Below are positions 9,961 to 22,564 of a DNA stretch of 64,000 nucleotides, in pieces (the stretch's first letter is position 1; each line of letters begins with the position of its first letter). Under the pieces are notes generated by a model. It had not been told where the DNA came from, searched no databases, and worked only from the letters and a program-made list of their open reading frames with translations. The stretch comes from Thysanoteuthis rhombus. Taxonomy: Eukaryota > Mollusca > Cephalopoda > Oegopsida > Thysanoteuthidae. The DNA is taken from assembly GCA_963457665.1 (NCBI GenBank), contig OY735212.1:18768247-18832246 (forward strand). Reading direction: 5' to 3'. The position numbers were made by a program, and so were the translations under genes.

Positions 9961-12361
9961 CCAATATAGGTTTCATCCAACAATAAGCCTCTTTAGTTCT
10001 ACTCCTTAATATTTCAAACACATTTTCAAACTTCGCAGTAACTGTCCCTCTCTGAGAGCTGCAATAATAACCCACATACTCAGGAAGGCCCGACCTGTGA
10101 GCGAACAAACTGTCACAAACCTTTTAGAGTCGGCAAGTTGTAAATAAAGAATGAGATTTACATAGAGCAGCAGCAGCAGCAGCACATCTGGTTGCCAGAA
10201 TAATTAATCAAGTAACTAATGAGATTATTATCATAGACCAGTCAAGCATTTCTTCGAAGGGGAAATTCACAAAGTCAAAATTAATTTTTCAGATTAGTTG
10301 ACGTCTGGACATTAACATCATCAAAGCATTAACACTTTATATTACCTGATTCCGAGCCTCTGAGAAGCATAGGTGTGCAAGCCAGGGGAGAGAATGCCCA
10401 CCCAAATTCAGGCAAAACCATGTGAACCTTCGGGCAAATCAAGCATTTTGGCCTCCTCAACCGAAGAGTTTCCATATGCTCATGCGGAGAAGAATTTTAT
10501 AAAGCGGTACGAAGCAGTTTTCGCCCCCTGCCCTCCCACACACACTAAAGAGCATCCTTGTTCATTAGCCATCCTATTTCCATCTGTTATAACCTTTTTA
10601 AAATGCCATACTATTTTATTAATGTTTTATTAAAATATATATTGTATTGGTTTAGAATTTTTGATACACAGCTCAACCCAATAAACTCCTGGGCCCCCTT
10701 TGTCCATCCAGGCCCCAGTGCAATACTCCAGCAGCACTTCCCTCTCAGAGGCCCAAGCCTGACTCATTTTTTTATCATTATTTATTGTGCCTCTATGAGC
10801 ATCCCAAACTTTTCAAAATTTTTACACATTAACTTCGAAACAAATACGAAATTCATTAGCATATTTAAATTTACATAAATACAAACAATATTTACAATTT
10901 AACACAATTCACCAATCAACCACTCTTGAAAATCTCATCCAACAGATTCCAAAAATGTCCTCGTAAGCTTATGCTCTTTCCTTATTTTTTAAACTTATCA
11001 AAATTATTTTCGAAACTCTCTTCACAATTGCATATTGAAATAGAAAGTTGCATTGACTAACAGCTCGCTCTATAGATATGCCTTCCAGGGTTTAGTTATA
11101 TAACAGCTAGCAGATAACAGAAATCTTATGCCTGTCTAATAGAACCATTCGCAGTGGGAGAAATCATACTGAGACAGTCATGCAAGCCATTTGTAGAGTG
11201 TAAAAATACTAGTCGGGTTTTTCATTATATGACTCTAAATTGAGGCGAAAACAGTAAATTTGGGGGAAAGGCATGAATTCATCTCCTCCTCCCCAACCAT
11301 AGGTAGGATAGCCTGTTTAAATGAGGGTCTCCAACAGAAACCCTTCGCCAAAATGCTGGCCTACTGTGGTGAGTACAGCACAACCCTTAGTCATCAGACA
11401 TCTTTAAGAAGGGATGCAGAAGACCGCCCTCCTTTGGGAGTGGAAAGCCTAATGATGATGATGATGATATTTTTTTTCACAAATTCAAAAAATTGTGTGA
11501 TTAAAATTAGAGATGTTATCCTGAAGAGTGGAAGCCAGGCTGGCACAAAGCCACAGCTTTATAGAACTCTAGGAATCACTCCCAAGCAATTGCATTACCT
11601 TGAATACTTTGAGATAACTGTTTCCATAGAATTAACCAGGAATAAGACTGTTGATGCCAATTTATATGCTCTCGTAGAATAATCTGGTATATGTGACGGT
11701 GTTGTCAGAGACTCAGAAAATATTCAAATTATGAAAACGCTAGACGTCCTTAGTCACATCAGTTTACTGTTACTTTCTCTTGTCTGTTGGATAGAAAGGA
11801 CTCGATTCTCTGTAGAGTTTCACCCTCTACCCCAAAGCTCTCTACTTGGCATATTAATTGCTGGTACGAGATACAATCAGAAGTTTTGCGATAGTCATGA
11901 TACAGCATGTCTACTTGTATGTTATTTTACTCCTTTACAGTCCTGTCCTTCACAAAATTCAATTCCGCTTTAGAATAATTTTAGACGTAAGTGATCCCAA
12001 ATGTTGTTGTTGGTTGATGTCAGCAGCTGGGTGTGAATGTTTTTAAAGCTAGATGGGGGTCATTGTACAAGGACAATCCTATGCCTTCAGCCTCAAAGTG
12101 GTATGACGAGATGTCACAACTTCCCAAACAGTATATACTAAATAATGTACAAAATCTCATGTGTGCAGTGTGTCAAGGAGTGCAACTTTTAACTGGAACA
12201 TTTTCCACTGACAAGCAAAGTTCATGTGGTTCTTTCGTAAAATATTCAGATAAAGAGTGAATCAGGATTCAAACAAAAGAGAAAAAAGGTGGAAAATTTA
12301 TAATTTTGTTGTAAAGTTTTCAAGTGGAGATCATTTCAAAATTAACACCTGAAAGTTTCAA
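9961..12361. other. No recognised gene; a short CAG microsatellite inside
   Basis: About 2.4 kb of unique-looking sequence. It holds a (CAG)n microsatellite of about six units at 10168-10184. A 140-codon frame at 11260-11682 contains an ATG-repeat methionine run near its middle but no recognisable domain. The frame at 10373-10633 is likewise unassigned. Confidence 0.45.
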
Positions 12362-12473
12362 ACACACACACACACACACACAGATGAAAGCACTGATAAC
12401 ATTTTGGTCTCGCTAATGTTTCAAAATGTTATTAACAATTTAAATCTTTAAAATAAAATGAGTAACACACAAT

Positions 12474-12507
<34 letters not shown>

Positions 12508-12519
12508 TATATATATATA
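12362..12519. repeat. (CA)n and (TA)n microsatellites
   Basis: (CA)n lies at 12362-12382 and (TA)n, broken by GTACAT, at about 12474-12519. Confidence 0.9.
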
Positions 12520-13708
12520 AGCTTTACAGATTTAATCACCAAATATCTTAAAGAAACATTTTTCCAAAAAATTTTTGTGTCATATCAGTAACTTATTTGC
12601 CAATACCGTTAATTTATGTAATTTTCTTCAGTGTTTTTTATGTTTTACACAAACTTTGATATTATAGTACTCAGCATAATTTTTTTTCTTGTTGGGATCA
12701 TCAGTTGTTTACCATGTGACAATTTAGGGGACTTAAAAACAAAATAGTTATACTAACATAGCACCCCAGCAGTGTTGATCAAAGACCACTTCCACATCAG
12801 CTATGATTTTAATATATAGTTCATGTCATATTACATATAGTTTGTTATTTTATATAGAATATCATCATATTGTATATGGGTGTTAATTAGTACTACACAT
12901 TATTTAATTTTTTTGAAAACACTGGGCTTACTTGCGTAGTTTGCAAAACACATTTGATGAGGGATCAATAAGTGTAACAATAGACATGACTTGTTGAGTG
13001 TTCACCCACGTGAATATTAAATCTGTTATGTCAGTTTTAATCTCAGACTGCATGCAAAACAACTAATGATATCATCTTTAAGAATGCTAATTATACAGAA
13101 AAACTACTTCAAGTTGATTTCTACCAACCTGTTCAACCAAATAATTTTGTGAATTTTTTCACTAACCTTAGAATTAATTTTCGATCATCATACTCCATCT
13201 CGCTTCTATCAATATTTCACTTTTTATTATCATCTTCTTGTACATAGTTGAGATTAAACCAAACCGCATTCTAGCCACTAATAACACCTCAATGGACTAT
13301 TCCATTAATATACTTTGGCAATTCTTCACTTGGCATTCTGTGTTCAATCTACCTATCAGTCAGACAAATGAACCGGAACCAGATGTTTTCCCATTTCCCT
13401 GGTTCTAGTCAATACAATGATCTTTCACACTGACCAAGACTAAATCCCTCTCTTTTGGTTCACCTGACTCTCCTAACATGACTACCAAAATATTTGATTT
13501 GATATACGTTATTTGTTTATTCTATTTTCATACTCTCGTGAACAGATTCTTTAATTTTCATTATTGTTTCATTATGACCAAGCCAATAAATTTGGTAGGA
13601 AATAGGATGTCTAGTCATGGCTTTATTAAATAGTCTAAAAATCTTATTAATTTTGTCACCATGATTGAGCATTATTACAACTAAAGAAACAAATTATATA
13701 TATGTATG
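12520..13708. other. No recognised feature
   Basis: AT-rich unique-looking spacer. No coding signal or family member seen. Confidence 0.5.
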
Positions 13709-14739
<1,031 letters not shown>

Positions 14740-15010
14740 ATTCCTTCTACGGCCCACTTATGGCATAAAATGCAGTATATCTGTAGGGAAAGAGCGTCTC
14801 TCCGATCAGTCTCTGTCTTTGGTAATGCCAAGCAAAATACATTGGAGGGACTCTCTTTCCATAGATATATGTTACATTTTACACCTGAATGAAGGCTGTT
14901 AAATGAATTGGCAAAATTGTTATGTCAGCATCTAAGATGAATGGAAGAAATTGAACCGTCCCCCAAAAAGTTGATATGTTTATGACTCTTCTCAAAGAGA
15001 TTATACTTCT
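14740..15010 (+). repeat. Family C repeat copy
   Basis: The segment 14860-15003 aligns with 42504-42650. Landmarks are ATGTTACATTTTACACCTGA against ATTACATATTACACCTGG, then a GTTATGTCAGCATC word, CAAAAAGTTGATATGTTTAT and a GACTCTTCTCAAAG word. An inverted partial copy also exists at 42333-42450. The extension leftward to 14740 is uncertain. The element class is unknown. Confidence 0.5.
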
Positions 15011-15049
15011 TTTATATTATTAGATAATAGTTGATAATAGTTGATTTTC

Positions 15050-15170
15050 AATTGAAACCCATCATTTTTAAACTTTTGATTTTCCCCAGTACCTGAAACA
15101 GTTCCAGTTGGTACTAAACAGGCTGTTCATATGTGCAAAATTCACACCTGGTTTACTCTTTTGCCAGAAA
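15050..15170 (+). repeat. Family J repeat copy
   Basis: GTACCTGAAACAGTTCCAG and CAGGCTGTTCATATGTGCAA match the order GTGCCTAAAACAGTCCAGCA and AAGCTGCATAAGTGTACAAA at 41041-41095. Only two copies are in the window. Confidence 0.4.
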
Positions 15171-15349
15171 AAAAAAATGAAGGTTGTGTTTGCTCGATAA
15201 TAATGATCTGATATTTATCTAATACTCTATTAAACTAAAAGTCTGATTCACCAAACCAAATTTGGTATGCATACTCAATGGACCTAGGGGAAAGTTTTAA
15301 AGTAAAATATATCTAACTTAATACAGCCAACTAGTTTTCATTAATCCCA

Positions 15350-15351
<2 letters not shown>

Positions 15352-15399
<48 letters not shown>

Positions 15400-15422
15400 A
15401 TAGATATATATATGTATATAAA
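15352..15422. repeat. (TA)n / (GATATA)n microsatellite
   Basis: TA dinucleotides turn into AGATATAGATATAGATAT and back into TA. Confidence 0.9.
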
Positions 15423-15489
15423 TAAACATATATAAAAGAGATCCTTCCCTATTCGTTTTCAAAAAACGATAAGATTCATTTTTTGGGCC

Positions 15490-15682
15490 GTAATTTAACT
15501 CTTAGATTCATAGACTGCTTGTAGCCACAGTAAATTTTTTTCAAAAAATGGAACTCTCTCATGAATTGGAATAAGCAAGATAGGAACAATTTCCCCCAAA
15601 ATACTAGGGAAGTAACTTTAATCAGACCTTACTCCCCTCAAAATACTTTTTGAATTCATTTGAATAAGTTTTAGATATATTG
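15490..15682 (+). repeat. Family B repeat copy
   Basis: It has the order CTTAGATTCATAGACTGCTT, GGAACTCT, GAATTG, AGGGAAGTAACTTTAATCAG and TTTTTGAATTCATTTGAATA. The same order occurs at 23338-23545 and 54835-55025, and inverted fragments lie at 26030-26165 and 32525-32680. The unit is about 190 bp and AT-rich, without coding potential. Its class is unknown. Confidence 0.65.
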
Positions 15683-15689
15683 GAGGAGA

Positions 15690-16133
15690 GAAACCAAGGT
15701 GGAACTGTTTCTTGGGAAAAAAAGGGATTAATTTATGAAAACGGTGAAGAGAGGACACTTGGAAAAAAAAAAACCCAGAAGAGTGTATTTCACAGCAACA
15801 TTATGTGAATGGAAACAAGTTAAAAGTGTGCTTTGTTAGTGGCACAAGAAGTGTTGAGCTTTTTATTTTCAACCATCTTATATCCTATATTGTTTTGGCC
15901 ATTACTCTTGGAGAATAAAAAGGAAAAAAAAGTTGAAGAGAGGAAAGAGAAGGACAAAGTTTATGTAGGCAGATTTTCTTCTGTCTCACCATAAAAATAC
16001 CAGTCTATACGTGAATTAACATTAGGCTGTTTTAAATAGGGATGTCATAAAAGCAAGCTGCAAAATAAAGGAACCAAAGTGCCATGATGCTATACAATGA
16101 AAGATATTTCAAACTTGACCACGTTTCACAGGT
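15690..16133. other. No recognised feature
   Basis: AT-rich spacer. Nothing supportable is seen. Confidence 0.45.
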
Positions 16134-16350
16134 CAGGTCACAATAGTGGTTCCAAGTTATATCAGTGACAAAGGCAGACAGAACAGTTTCAAGGATATTC
16201 CCCTCTTTCAGAAGCCATATTGTCAAACTTTGGCATATCACAGAGGCTGGGTCACAATACTGGTTCAATCTTGGATCAATGACAAAAGCATGCAGAACAG
16301 TTTCAAGGATATTCCACTCTTTGAAAAGACACTGGACATTAAGGGCTTTT
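16134..16350 (+). repeat. Two-copy tandem duplication, about 115-bp period
   Basis: Unit 1 starts CAGGTCACAATAGTGGTTCC and unit 2, at about 16249, starts GGGTCACAATACTGGTTCAA. Both contain CAGAACAGTTTCAAGGATAT followed by TCC and a CTCTTT word. The duplicated words keep a long frame open on each strand, but no domain is recognisable. Confidence 0.8.
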
Positions 16351-16589
16351 ACCAAAGATCTGTGGTGGATCAAAATTCAAAGCCGCTTTACAGGATCTCT
16401 TGGAAAGACATCACAAGACAACTGAAGTGGCATTATTGACAGAAGCAAATGAATTCCAAGCTTTACATGGCTCAGAAAGAGGACATTTTCATCTCTGAAA
16501 GATGCATTCTGGTAACTAAGCAATAAAGAATTATATTTCAATGCAGAAATCAGTAAATAACTGCATTAGAAAGGTGATCTTGTGTGTAT

Positions 16590-16590
16590 A

Positions 16591-16668
<78 letters not shown>
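16590..16668. repeat. (TA)n microsatellite
   Basis: About 36 uninterrupted TA units. Confidence 0.95.
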
Positions 16669-16669
<1 letters not shown>

Positions 16670-16825
16670 TTCCTAATGTATTTGTCCACATGAGGATGAA
16701 CTTATATACTTGGAATTTTTGTAGATATATAAATTTGTTTAGAATTGCTACAATAAATATACTATTGAATATGTATGTGTATATAGAAATTTGTAAGCAG
16801 AGCAATACCTTCAATAGTCTGGTCT

Positions 16826-16991
16826 TGATTAGTGCTAGTTTTGATATGTTACGGTCAAGTTATTGCAGTACAAATTAATGTTATTAAGTATAAGGTGAAA
16901 AAAAAAGGGATTAAATTATGATAAAATCTTGAACAGTACTGAAAATTTTGGAACAATTTAGCTGCATTGATCAAGGTATACCTGTTATATA
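16826..16991 (+). repeat. Family K repeat copy
   Basis: It aligns with 46266-46426. Shared words are GTACAAATTAATG, AAGTATAAG, GAATTATAATAAGACCTTGA versus AAATTATGATAAAATCTTGA, GAAAATTTTGGAA and ATCAAGGTATACCTGT. Two copies in direct orientation 29 kb apart. The class is unknown. Confidence 0.6.
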
Positions 16992-17740
16992 TTACTACAT
17001 TTACAACAGTGTATACACACACATGTATTTGAACATATGTATTCATAAAGCAGTGTGTATAGTTGTATTAATATATTTATATAAATATGCTTGATTTATT
17101 TGCAATCGCTTAAGAAAAGCAGATGTGATTGTGTCTTAAAATCTAATTTTGATTCAGGTCACATCAAAGTGAACTACTTTTCTCTCAAATAACCCCAGTG
17201 ATAGAATTACTTTTCACTGCCCCAAAAGTTCCAACAGTATTACATATTTCCTATTCATTGTAGGTCATACAATTTTTGCTTTTTAGACAGAGAACCAAAG
17301 CATATCAGGCCTTGCTCCATATTCAATATTTGTTCTGCAAAATGAAGAACTTTAGGGTCAGCACTTATGATTTTCTGACTGGATTTAATCTTCATGGAGA
17401 TTAAAGTAAGATTTAAAATAGTCGGTTCTCTGCATCTAAAAAGACATTTCTATATTCTTATTGTCATAAAAATTTCTTTGAAGTTTTGGGGAAGGGAGAA
17501 ACCAAACTTAATGTTTGGTATTGTTATCGTTAAAACTCAAATCTCGGTCCATGAAATCATTTTCTTGAGGCAATGGTTGGAAAGTTCTTGACTGGTTCAT
17601 CAGAGATTAAAATATAAATCCATGTCTAACCCAGATTTTAGTTAAGTAAAAACAATGTACATAAGCATGATTTCTCTTGGAGAGGACAGTGGAGTGGTTT
17701 TCTATGGCCTTCTCCAGTGTGATTTTTTCTATTCGGACCC
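16992..17740. other. No recognised feature
   Basis: AT-rich unique-looking sequence without supportable features. Confidence 0.5.
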
Positions 17741-17792
17741 CTGCTCCCTGCTCAAAATCCTGGATCTGCCCCTTGTCTGGCATCTCTCAGCT
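17741..17792 (-). repeat. Solo hAT-like MITE end
   Basis: Read on the minus strand it begins AAGGGGCAGATCCAGGATTT and continues TGAGCAGGGAGCAGGGG. This matches the inverted termini of the element at 22565-22792 and the fragment at 39633. Only one end is visible. Confidence 0.5.
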
Positions 17793-18506
17793 CGGACCTA
17801 CTCAGTAAAAGAGATAGTTACATTCCCGAAGGAAGTATTTGAGCTTGGGTCAGAGGCTAACATTTCTAATGAAGCATTTCATTGCAGACTGACCCTCTAC
17901 AACTGGTGAGAGTGATGCAAGGTAATCTTTTTACCAGCAAACAACCAGTCCATCTATTTACATGTAAAATCTGTTTTTATCTTAGTTATTTCATATTTAT
18001 ATGTCTATCCATATTGTATAAATCTGTCAATAAATATACTTCTACTTCAACCAATCCGTTTCGAATTAGCACCATTAAATAAACCTACTTATTTATCTAT
18101 TATTTTTTCTATACTTATACCTACATAGCATTTAAAAATAAAATCTTTTTTCATGACACAATCAGATTTAGTATGCAGGCATAGTAAAAAATAACCCAAA
18201 AAACACATGAATTTAAATCTGTGGATATTTTTAGAACACAAAATTGTTTCTTGATGGTTACATACAAAAATTGAGTTTCTTTCCTTCAAAAAATTTTGAA
18301 AGAAGCAAAACATACAATCAATCAAAACTTTTGAAGACAACAAATTTTCCAGAAATTTTTGAAAATAGAAGACTTACTTCTGCCTTAAAACATCCAAAAT
18401 ATTTCCAAACTTGAAAACTGTGGTGCCGACTGGAAAGTATGTTACACTAACATTAAGCTTAGTTGTAATTCTCAACTTATAAGTAATTTTGAATTTGAAC
18501 TGATAC
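17793..18506. other. No recognised feature
   Basis: AT-rich. Short frames only, with no family member. Confidence 0.45.
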
Positions 18507-18960
18507 AGGTCTGGTTAGTTACTCAATAGAAACCATCAATGTTGTTTAGCAGCATGCTTTGTTGGGGGGGATCAATTGAAATATTGGAAAAAGGAGTGAT
18601 CAATAGATAAATGAATTCTCTTGCTTTTGTTGAACAGTGATCATTAAGTCTGATTTGTCAACAATTTATGTCTGAAAAAACAAAACAATTTTTCTGTTTT
18701 TTGAAATCTGCTTCTAAATAGGTTTTTAGGGGGGGTTGTATTTGCAATGTAAGTTTTTTGTTAAATAGATTCTTTTGTTTGTCTTGCAATATTCAAGCGT
18801 GCTGTACAAAATTTAGACCTTTTTTCAAGTGATTGCTGCACAACAAAAGGCTAGAGAAGTAACATTCATTGATCATCCCTTCTAATATTTTAATTAGTGT
18901 CCCCAAACAAGATATACTGCCAGTAGATGTTGGTCATGAAGGGTCACAAGTTGATCTGTG
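18507..18960. repeat. Two family A segments facing each other
   Basis: The segment 18507-about 18645 is in minus orientation (AGGTCTGGTTAGTTACTCAA, CAATAGAAACC, GGCATGCTTTG-like words, GGAGTGATCAATAG). From about 18690 to 18960 the same family runs in plus orientation (TAGGTTTTTAGGGGGGGTT, TTTGCAATGTAAG, CAACAAAAGGCTAGAGAAGT, TGTTGGTCATG). The outer arms are therefore complementary, and the unit could fold into a long imperfect hairpin. Confidence 0.75.
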
Positions 18961-19740
18961 CCTGAGGCCCTTATTGAGCTTAATCAAGCGCTGCATTGTG
19001 AAAACTATAGAGCCAGAGCAACAAAGCATAAACACATTGTATAGAAACAAACATCTTGCATGTTTATGTCTTTATATTGACTGACCAGAGGGACCCCCTT
19101 AGTTTCAAAATACAAAACATTATCGGGGTGAGCCATGAGAAAAATACATAGATGACAACTTAGTTCCTGGATTGAACCATCTTGTCTCTAGTGTCTTCTG
19201 CTACTATCTGGCTTTTCAGCTCCTGCTGCTTCTACAAGCTTTCTCCCTGCATCTCAGCTTGTCTACTCTTCTCAGTTTCCTTTGTCCTGTCAAACTCAAT
19301 TTAATTCAGATTTCCTATTCCTGCCACTCACTTGAAAGGCCAACACAGATCCCAGCCTTATCACGAGGCCACTTAAGACCCTAACATTATCTGACGCCAC
19401 CCACATTGAATCTTATTATAAAAGTCCTGACCATCGACTGTGAACAGGTTCTCATAAATTGGTAGTTGAAGGATTCTCTTTCATAAACAACATGAGACCA
19501 TATTCAGAAATGCCAGAATTACCGAAATTCTCAATATATAGGCTAAGATTAAAAAATCAGGTTTTCATATTTTGAAATTACACAATACTCACCTCACAAT
19601 CAACACTCAAAGCAATAAACTAGTCACTAAAGGTACTCAATAGCCAACACATTGTAAAAATGCTGCATGTAAACTCTGATATACATCAATTGAAAATGCG
19701 TTCGAGTCATTCGAGGTTCTCTAATAAGTATCAGACCAAA
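18961..19740. other. No recognised feature
   Basis: Unique-looking sequence. Short frames without motifs. Confidence 0.45.
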
Positions 19741-19742
19741 GG

Positions 19743-19924
19743 AAAAATGTTCGGTGAGAACAGGCAAAATCTTGAAAAGTCTTTAAATTTTTGTGAAATT
19801 CAGATGTAAGAATATATATGTATGTATATATAATAATTGTATATAACATTTTAAAGGAAAAATGCTTAGTAAGACCAGGCAAAATCTCAAAAAGTCTTGA
19901 AATTTTGGTTTAACTCAGATGTAA

Positions 19925-19962
<38 letters not shown>

Positions 19963-19980
19963 TATACATATATATATATG
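19743..19980 (+). repeat. Two-copy tandem duplication ending in (TA)n
   Basis: AGGCAAAATCTTGAAAAGTC with TTCAGATGTAAGAATATATA recurs about 114 bases later as AGGCAAAATCTCAAAAAGTC with CTCAGATGTAAGAATATATA. Each unit ends in a TA run; the second is longer (about 19927-19960). Confidence 0.8.
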
Positions 19981-20940
19981 TGGCTAATGATTGAGTAATA
20001 CATTTCAGAATGGTTTTATCTTACTTTCATATTTTGTTTCAATCTTACGGCCTGTTTTCTATCTGCAAAAACTTCAGTGGAACTGGCCCCTCTTGTTTCC
20101 CTTCACTTATTAAGGACCTGAGTCATCAGAGGTTCACAAATAATTCATAGAGAAAATGAAGGAATCAAAGCAATTGGTTTTAATCGAATACAATCATGAT
20201 GAAAGCCCATGAGAGATGAAAGGAAACTCCATTTTATGGTCTGCTAATTCTTTCAGGTTATTATCCGTTCCTCTTGTTGTGTATGACTAATCACCCCCTA
20301 ACACCTCAGGGTTAGTGAAGCATGTTATTGGAATTTTGGGATATGAAGATTTTGCCATAAAACATTGTTGGGTGTTATCAGTGTTTTGTTCTTGGGAGGA
20401 GGTTACCAGTTGCTGTTGGTCAGTGACTTCAAAGAAAGACCCAGTTTCTTTCACAACAAATTCAAATGATCAAAAAGAAAAAGAAGCAAAAAAAGTTAAT
20501 CATATATCTTTTAAATTTTGATTTTGTGGTAGAATGAAAGAATTCAAATGAGTATTTGAATTTAATTGCTTTTAGTTTTTCAAATGATATAAATATATTT
20601 TATTTCAGAATTTTACAATAAGACAAAAGAGAATTATTTTGCAGTGTCAATGACTTGCTTTTTCATTTTTTCTTTTTTTGAAGAATATTAATTCTCTTAG
20701 AATCAGAGAAGAATATTTTTTTTGAAAAAGGCAGATTCCAGTTTCAATTCTCAATTTGGTTTTTGGACTTTTTTACCCCCGATGAAAATTTTGCTATTTT
20801 TCAAAAATATTTTTTGCATGGATTTTGAGAAAGGAGTAATAGTCTTATTTTTCCTCATTCTGAAAATCCTTTCTTTAAAAAGTTTTGGATATCTTTGTTT
20901 CTCAAAAAACAAAAAGGAAAGCTATCTTACCCAATACACA
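19981..20940. other. No recognised feature
   Basis: AT-rich spacer. No supportable element. Confidence 0.45.
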
Positions 20941-20944
20941 TTTG

Positions 20945-20947
20945 TAA

Positions 20948-20977
<30 letters not shown>
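20945..20977. repeat. (TA)n microsatellite
   Basis: About 13 TA units following GTAAA. Confidence 0.9.
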
Positions 20978-20980
<3 letters not shown>

Positions 20981-21344
20981 ATGCTATTGGGGATTTTCTG
21001 ACTTATGCTTCAAATCTTCTTTTGAATTTTTTCTATCAACTTTTCAGCTTTTCAGATATTATCTTTGTGTCTGTTAGAGAATTGATCATTTTGCGTGTTT
21101 GCTTTATAAAATAAGCAGTCTTTAAAATATGTATTAAAAAGATGGAGTTGTGCTTTCATTTATTCTGTAACTCAAATATGTTACTGATATTTTTTCCTTC
21201 ATAGATTCTCTTATGATATTGGTATGCCTTTTGTTCACTGTTTATTAGCCCCATTGTTAATCATGGGTCCTTATAATTAGTGATAAGATAGTTTAAATAA
21301 AAGAAGAAAAATAGAGAGTAAAATCTTCAAGTGTTTTATACTTA

Positions 21345-21346
21345 GA

Positions 21347-21391
<45 letters not shown>
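21345..21391. repeat. (TA)n microsatellite
   Basis: About 22 TA units immediately beside the family E repeat block. Confidence 0.9.
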
Positions 21392-21394
<3 letters not shown>

Positions 21395-21790
21395 AAGGCC
21401 ATATACCCAAATTCTCATCTCATTCATTCTCTGTCTATTCGTCTCTTTCAACACGACAGGTATGTATTTAAGACATGGCCATATTGGTCTGACAGGATGA
21501 ATTATAAATTGCGTGATATTATGTAGAAACTTATTTGAAATGATCTCCTATCGTTACACGGTTAATACATCACTCAACTTAGACAACATAAATAGAATGA
21601 ATGATTGGAGAAATTAGGATGCTGCAGGAATTGAACCTGCCACCAATAGGATAGCTGCTTCAACATAGCGATACTCTTACCATTTAGCTAAACAGCCGCA
21701 GGTAATTCAAAGGCCAAATAACTGCTTTCAACCCTAATTCTCACCTCGTTTATTCTCGTTTTTTCTGGTCTCTTTCAGTGTGACAGATTT
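21392..21790 (-). mobile_element. Family E tRNA-derived SINE-like repeat
   Basis: The reverse complement of 21614-21703 looks like a tRNA. It has an A-box-like TAGCTAAATGGTAAGAGTA, a T arm with GCAGG/CCTGC stem around TTCAATT, and B-box-like GGTTCAATTCC. Acceptor pairing is poor, so it is a SINE head rather than a functional tRNA. A body follows with GGAGATCATTTCAAATAAGT and TTTCTACATAATATCACG. The non-tRNA flank CAAAGGCCA..CTCATCTC..TCTCTTTCAACACGACAG is present on both sides (21393-21460 and 21708-21788). That suggests a partly tandem copy. Related copies lie at 44395-45020 and 63600-63838. Confidence 0.7.
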
Positions 21791-22234
21791 CTGCCATATC
21801 TCCTGCGCAAACCTTTCCATCTCATCTCTGGTCTTCTCTTACTGTTTTTGCTATCTTCATGGCACCAGTCTGTTCACTTTTTGCACTGTTATCCTTACTT
21901 CTTGTTATATAATAGAGATGAGCTTGATATCTGTGTTTGTATTATGAATGTGAGGTGATTTGATAGAAAGTGATAATTGGAAGGTGAAGAGAAAAAACTT
22001 GGGAGAAAGCAGATGTTACATCTCAGAATTTTTTTCAACATCATGTGGGTATGTTTCGATGCATTTTGACAGGAACCAGTCATCCTTTTCAGAGAAATGC
22101 TTGCAGCACTTCAGAGAAACTTTACTCAACCTCAATCACGTAAACTGCAGAATCTTCTCTTTGATAAATGGCATGAAAATCTAGGTAATTTGAGGTGATT
22201 CTAGGTATAGAGTGCCAAAGTAGCATTCAGCATT
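21791..22234. other. No recognised feature
   Basis: AT-rich spacer without family members. Confidence 0.4.
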
Positions 22235-22460
22235 TGTTTTGCAACAAGTCGTAAGAAGCAGCATTCACCCCCACTCACCAATTCCCCAGTCTCCAATACG
22301 TAACACCGCCTCAACCTCTGATGACTCTGCCTAACAGACCATTTTTTCATCACCATTTTTAGGGTCTGGGAACTGTCAAAAAATTTTGTCATAAAAATCA
22401 ATGGTAATTGCCTCTTCACTTAACGCTATTTCAGCTTACAAAAAGTTCTCAAAGCATCAT
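22235..22460 (+). repeat. Family F repeat copy
   Basis: It shares with 47020-47215 an order of CCCCCACTCACCAATTCCC-like sequence, ATGACTCTGCC, a stretch near AAATTTTGTCATAAAAATCA, GGTAATTGCCTCTTCACTTA and a TTTCAGCTTACAAAAAG word. Only two copies are seen. The class is unknown. Confidence 0.5.
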
Positions 22461-22564
22461 TCTTCTTTTGGATAGTTGGGAAAATCCGTGTAAATGAGTA
22501 CCATTTCAACGTCCACATTTATTTTCTAAGGAATTTTTTTTGGATTCAGTTTTTTTTCCATCTT

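Noticed and set aside
11260..11682. 140-codon frame with a methionine run
   Set aside because: The run comes from an ATG/GAT microsatellite. No domain, no splice signals I can defend and no repeat-protein similarity.
21614..21703. Functional tRNA gene on the minus strand
   Set aside because: The T arm and both promoter boxes are good, but the acceptor stem does not pair. The sequence recurs with a conserved non-tRNA body, so it is a SINE-like head.
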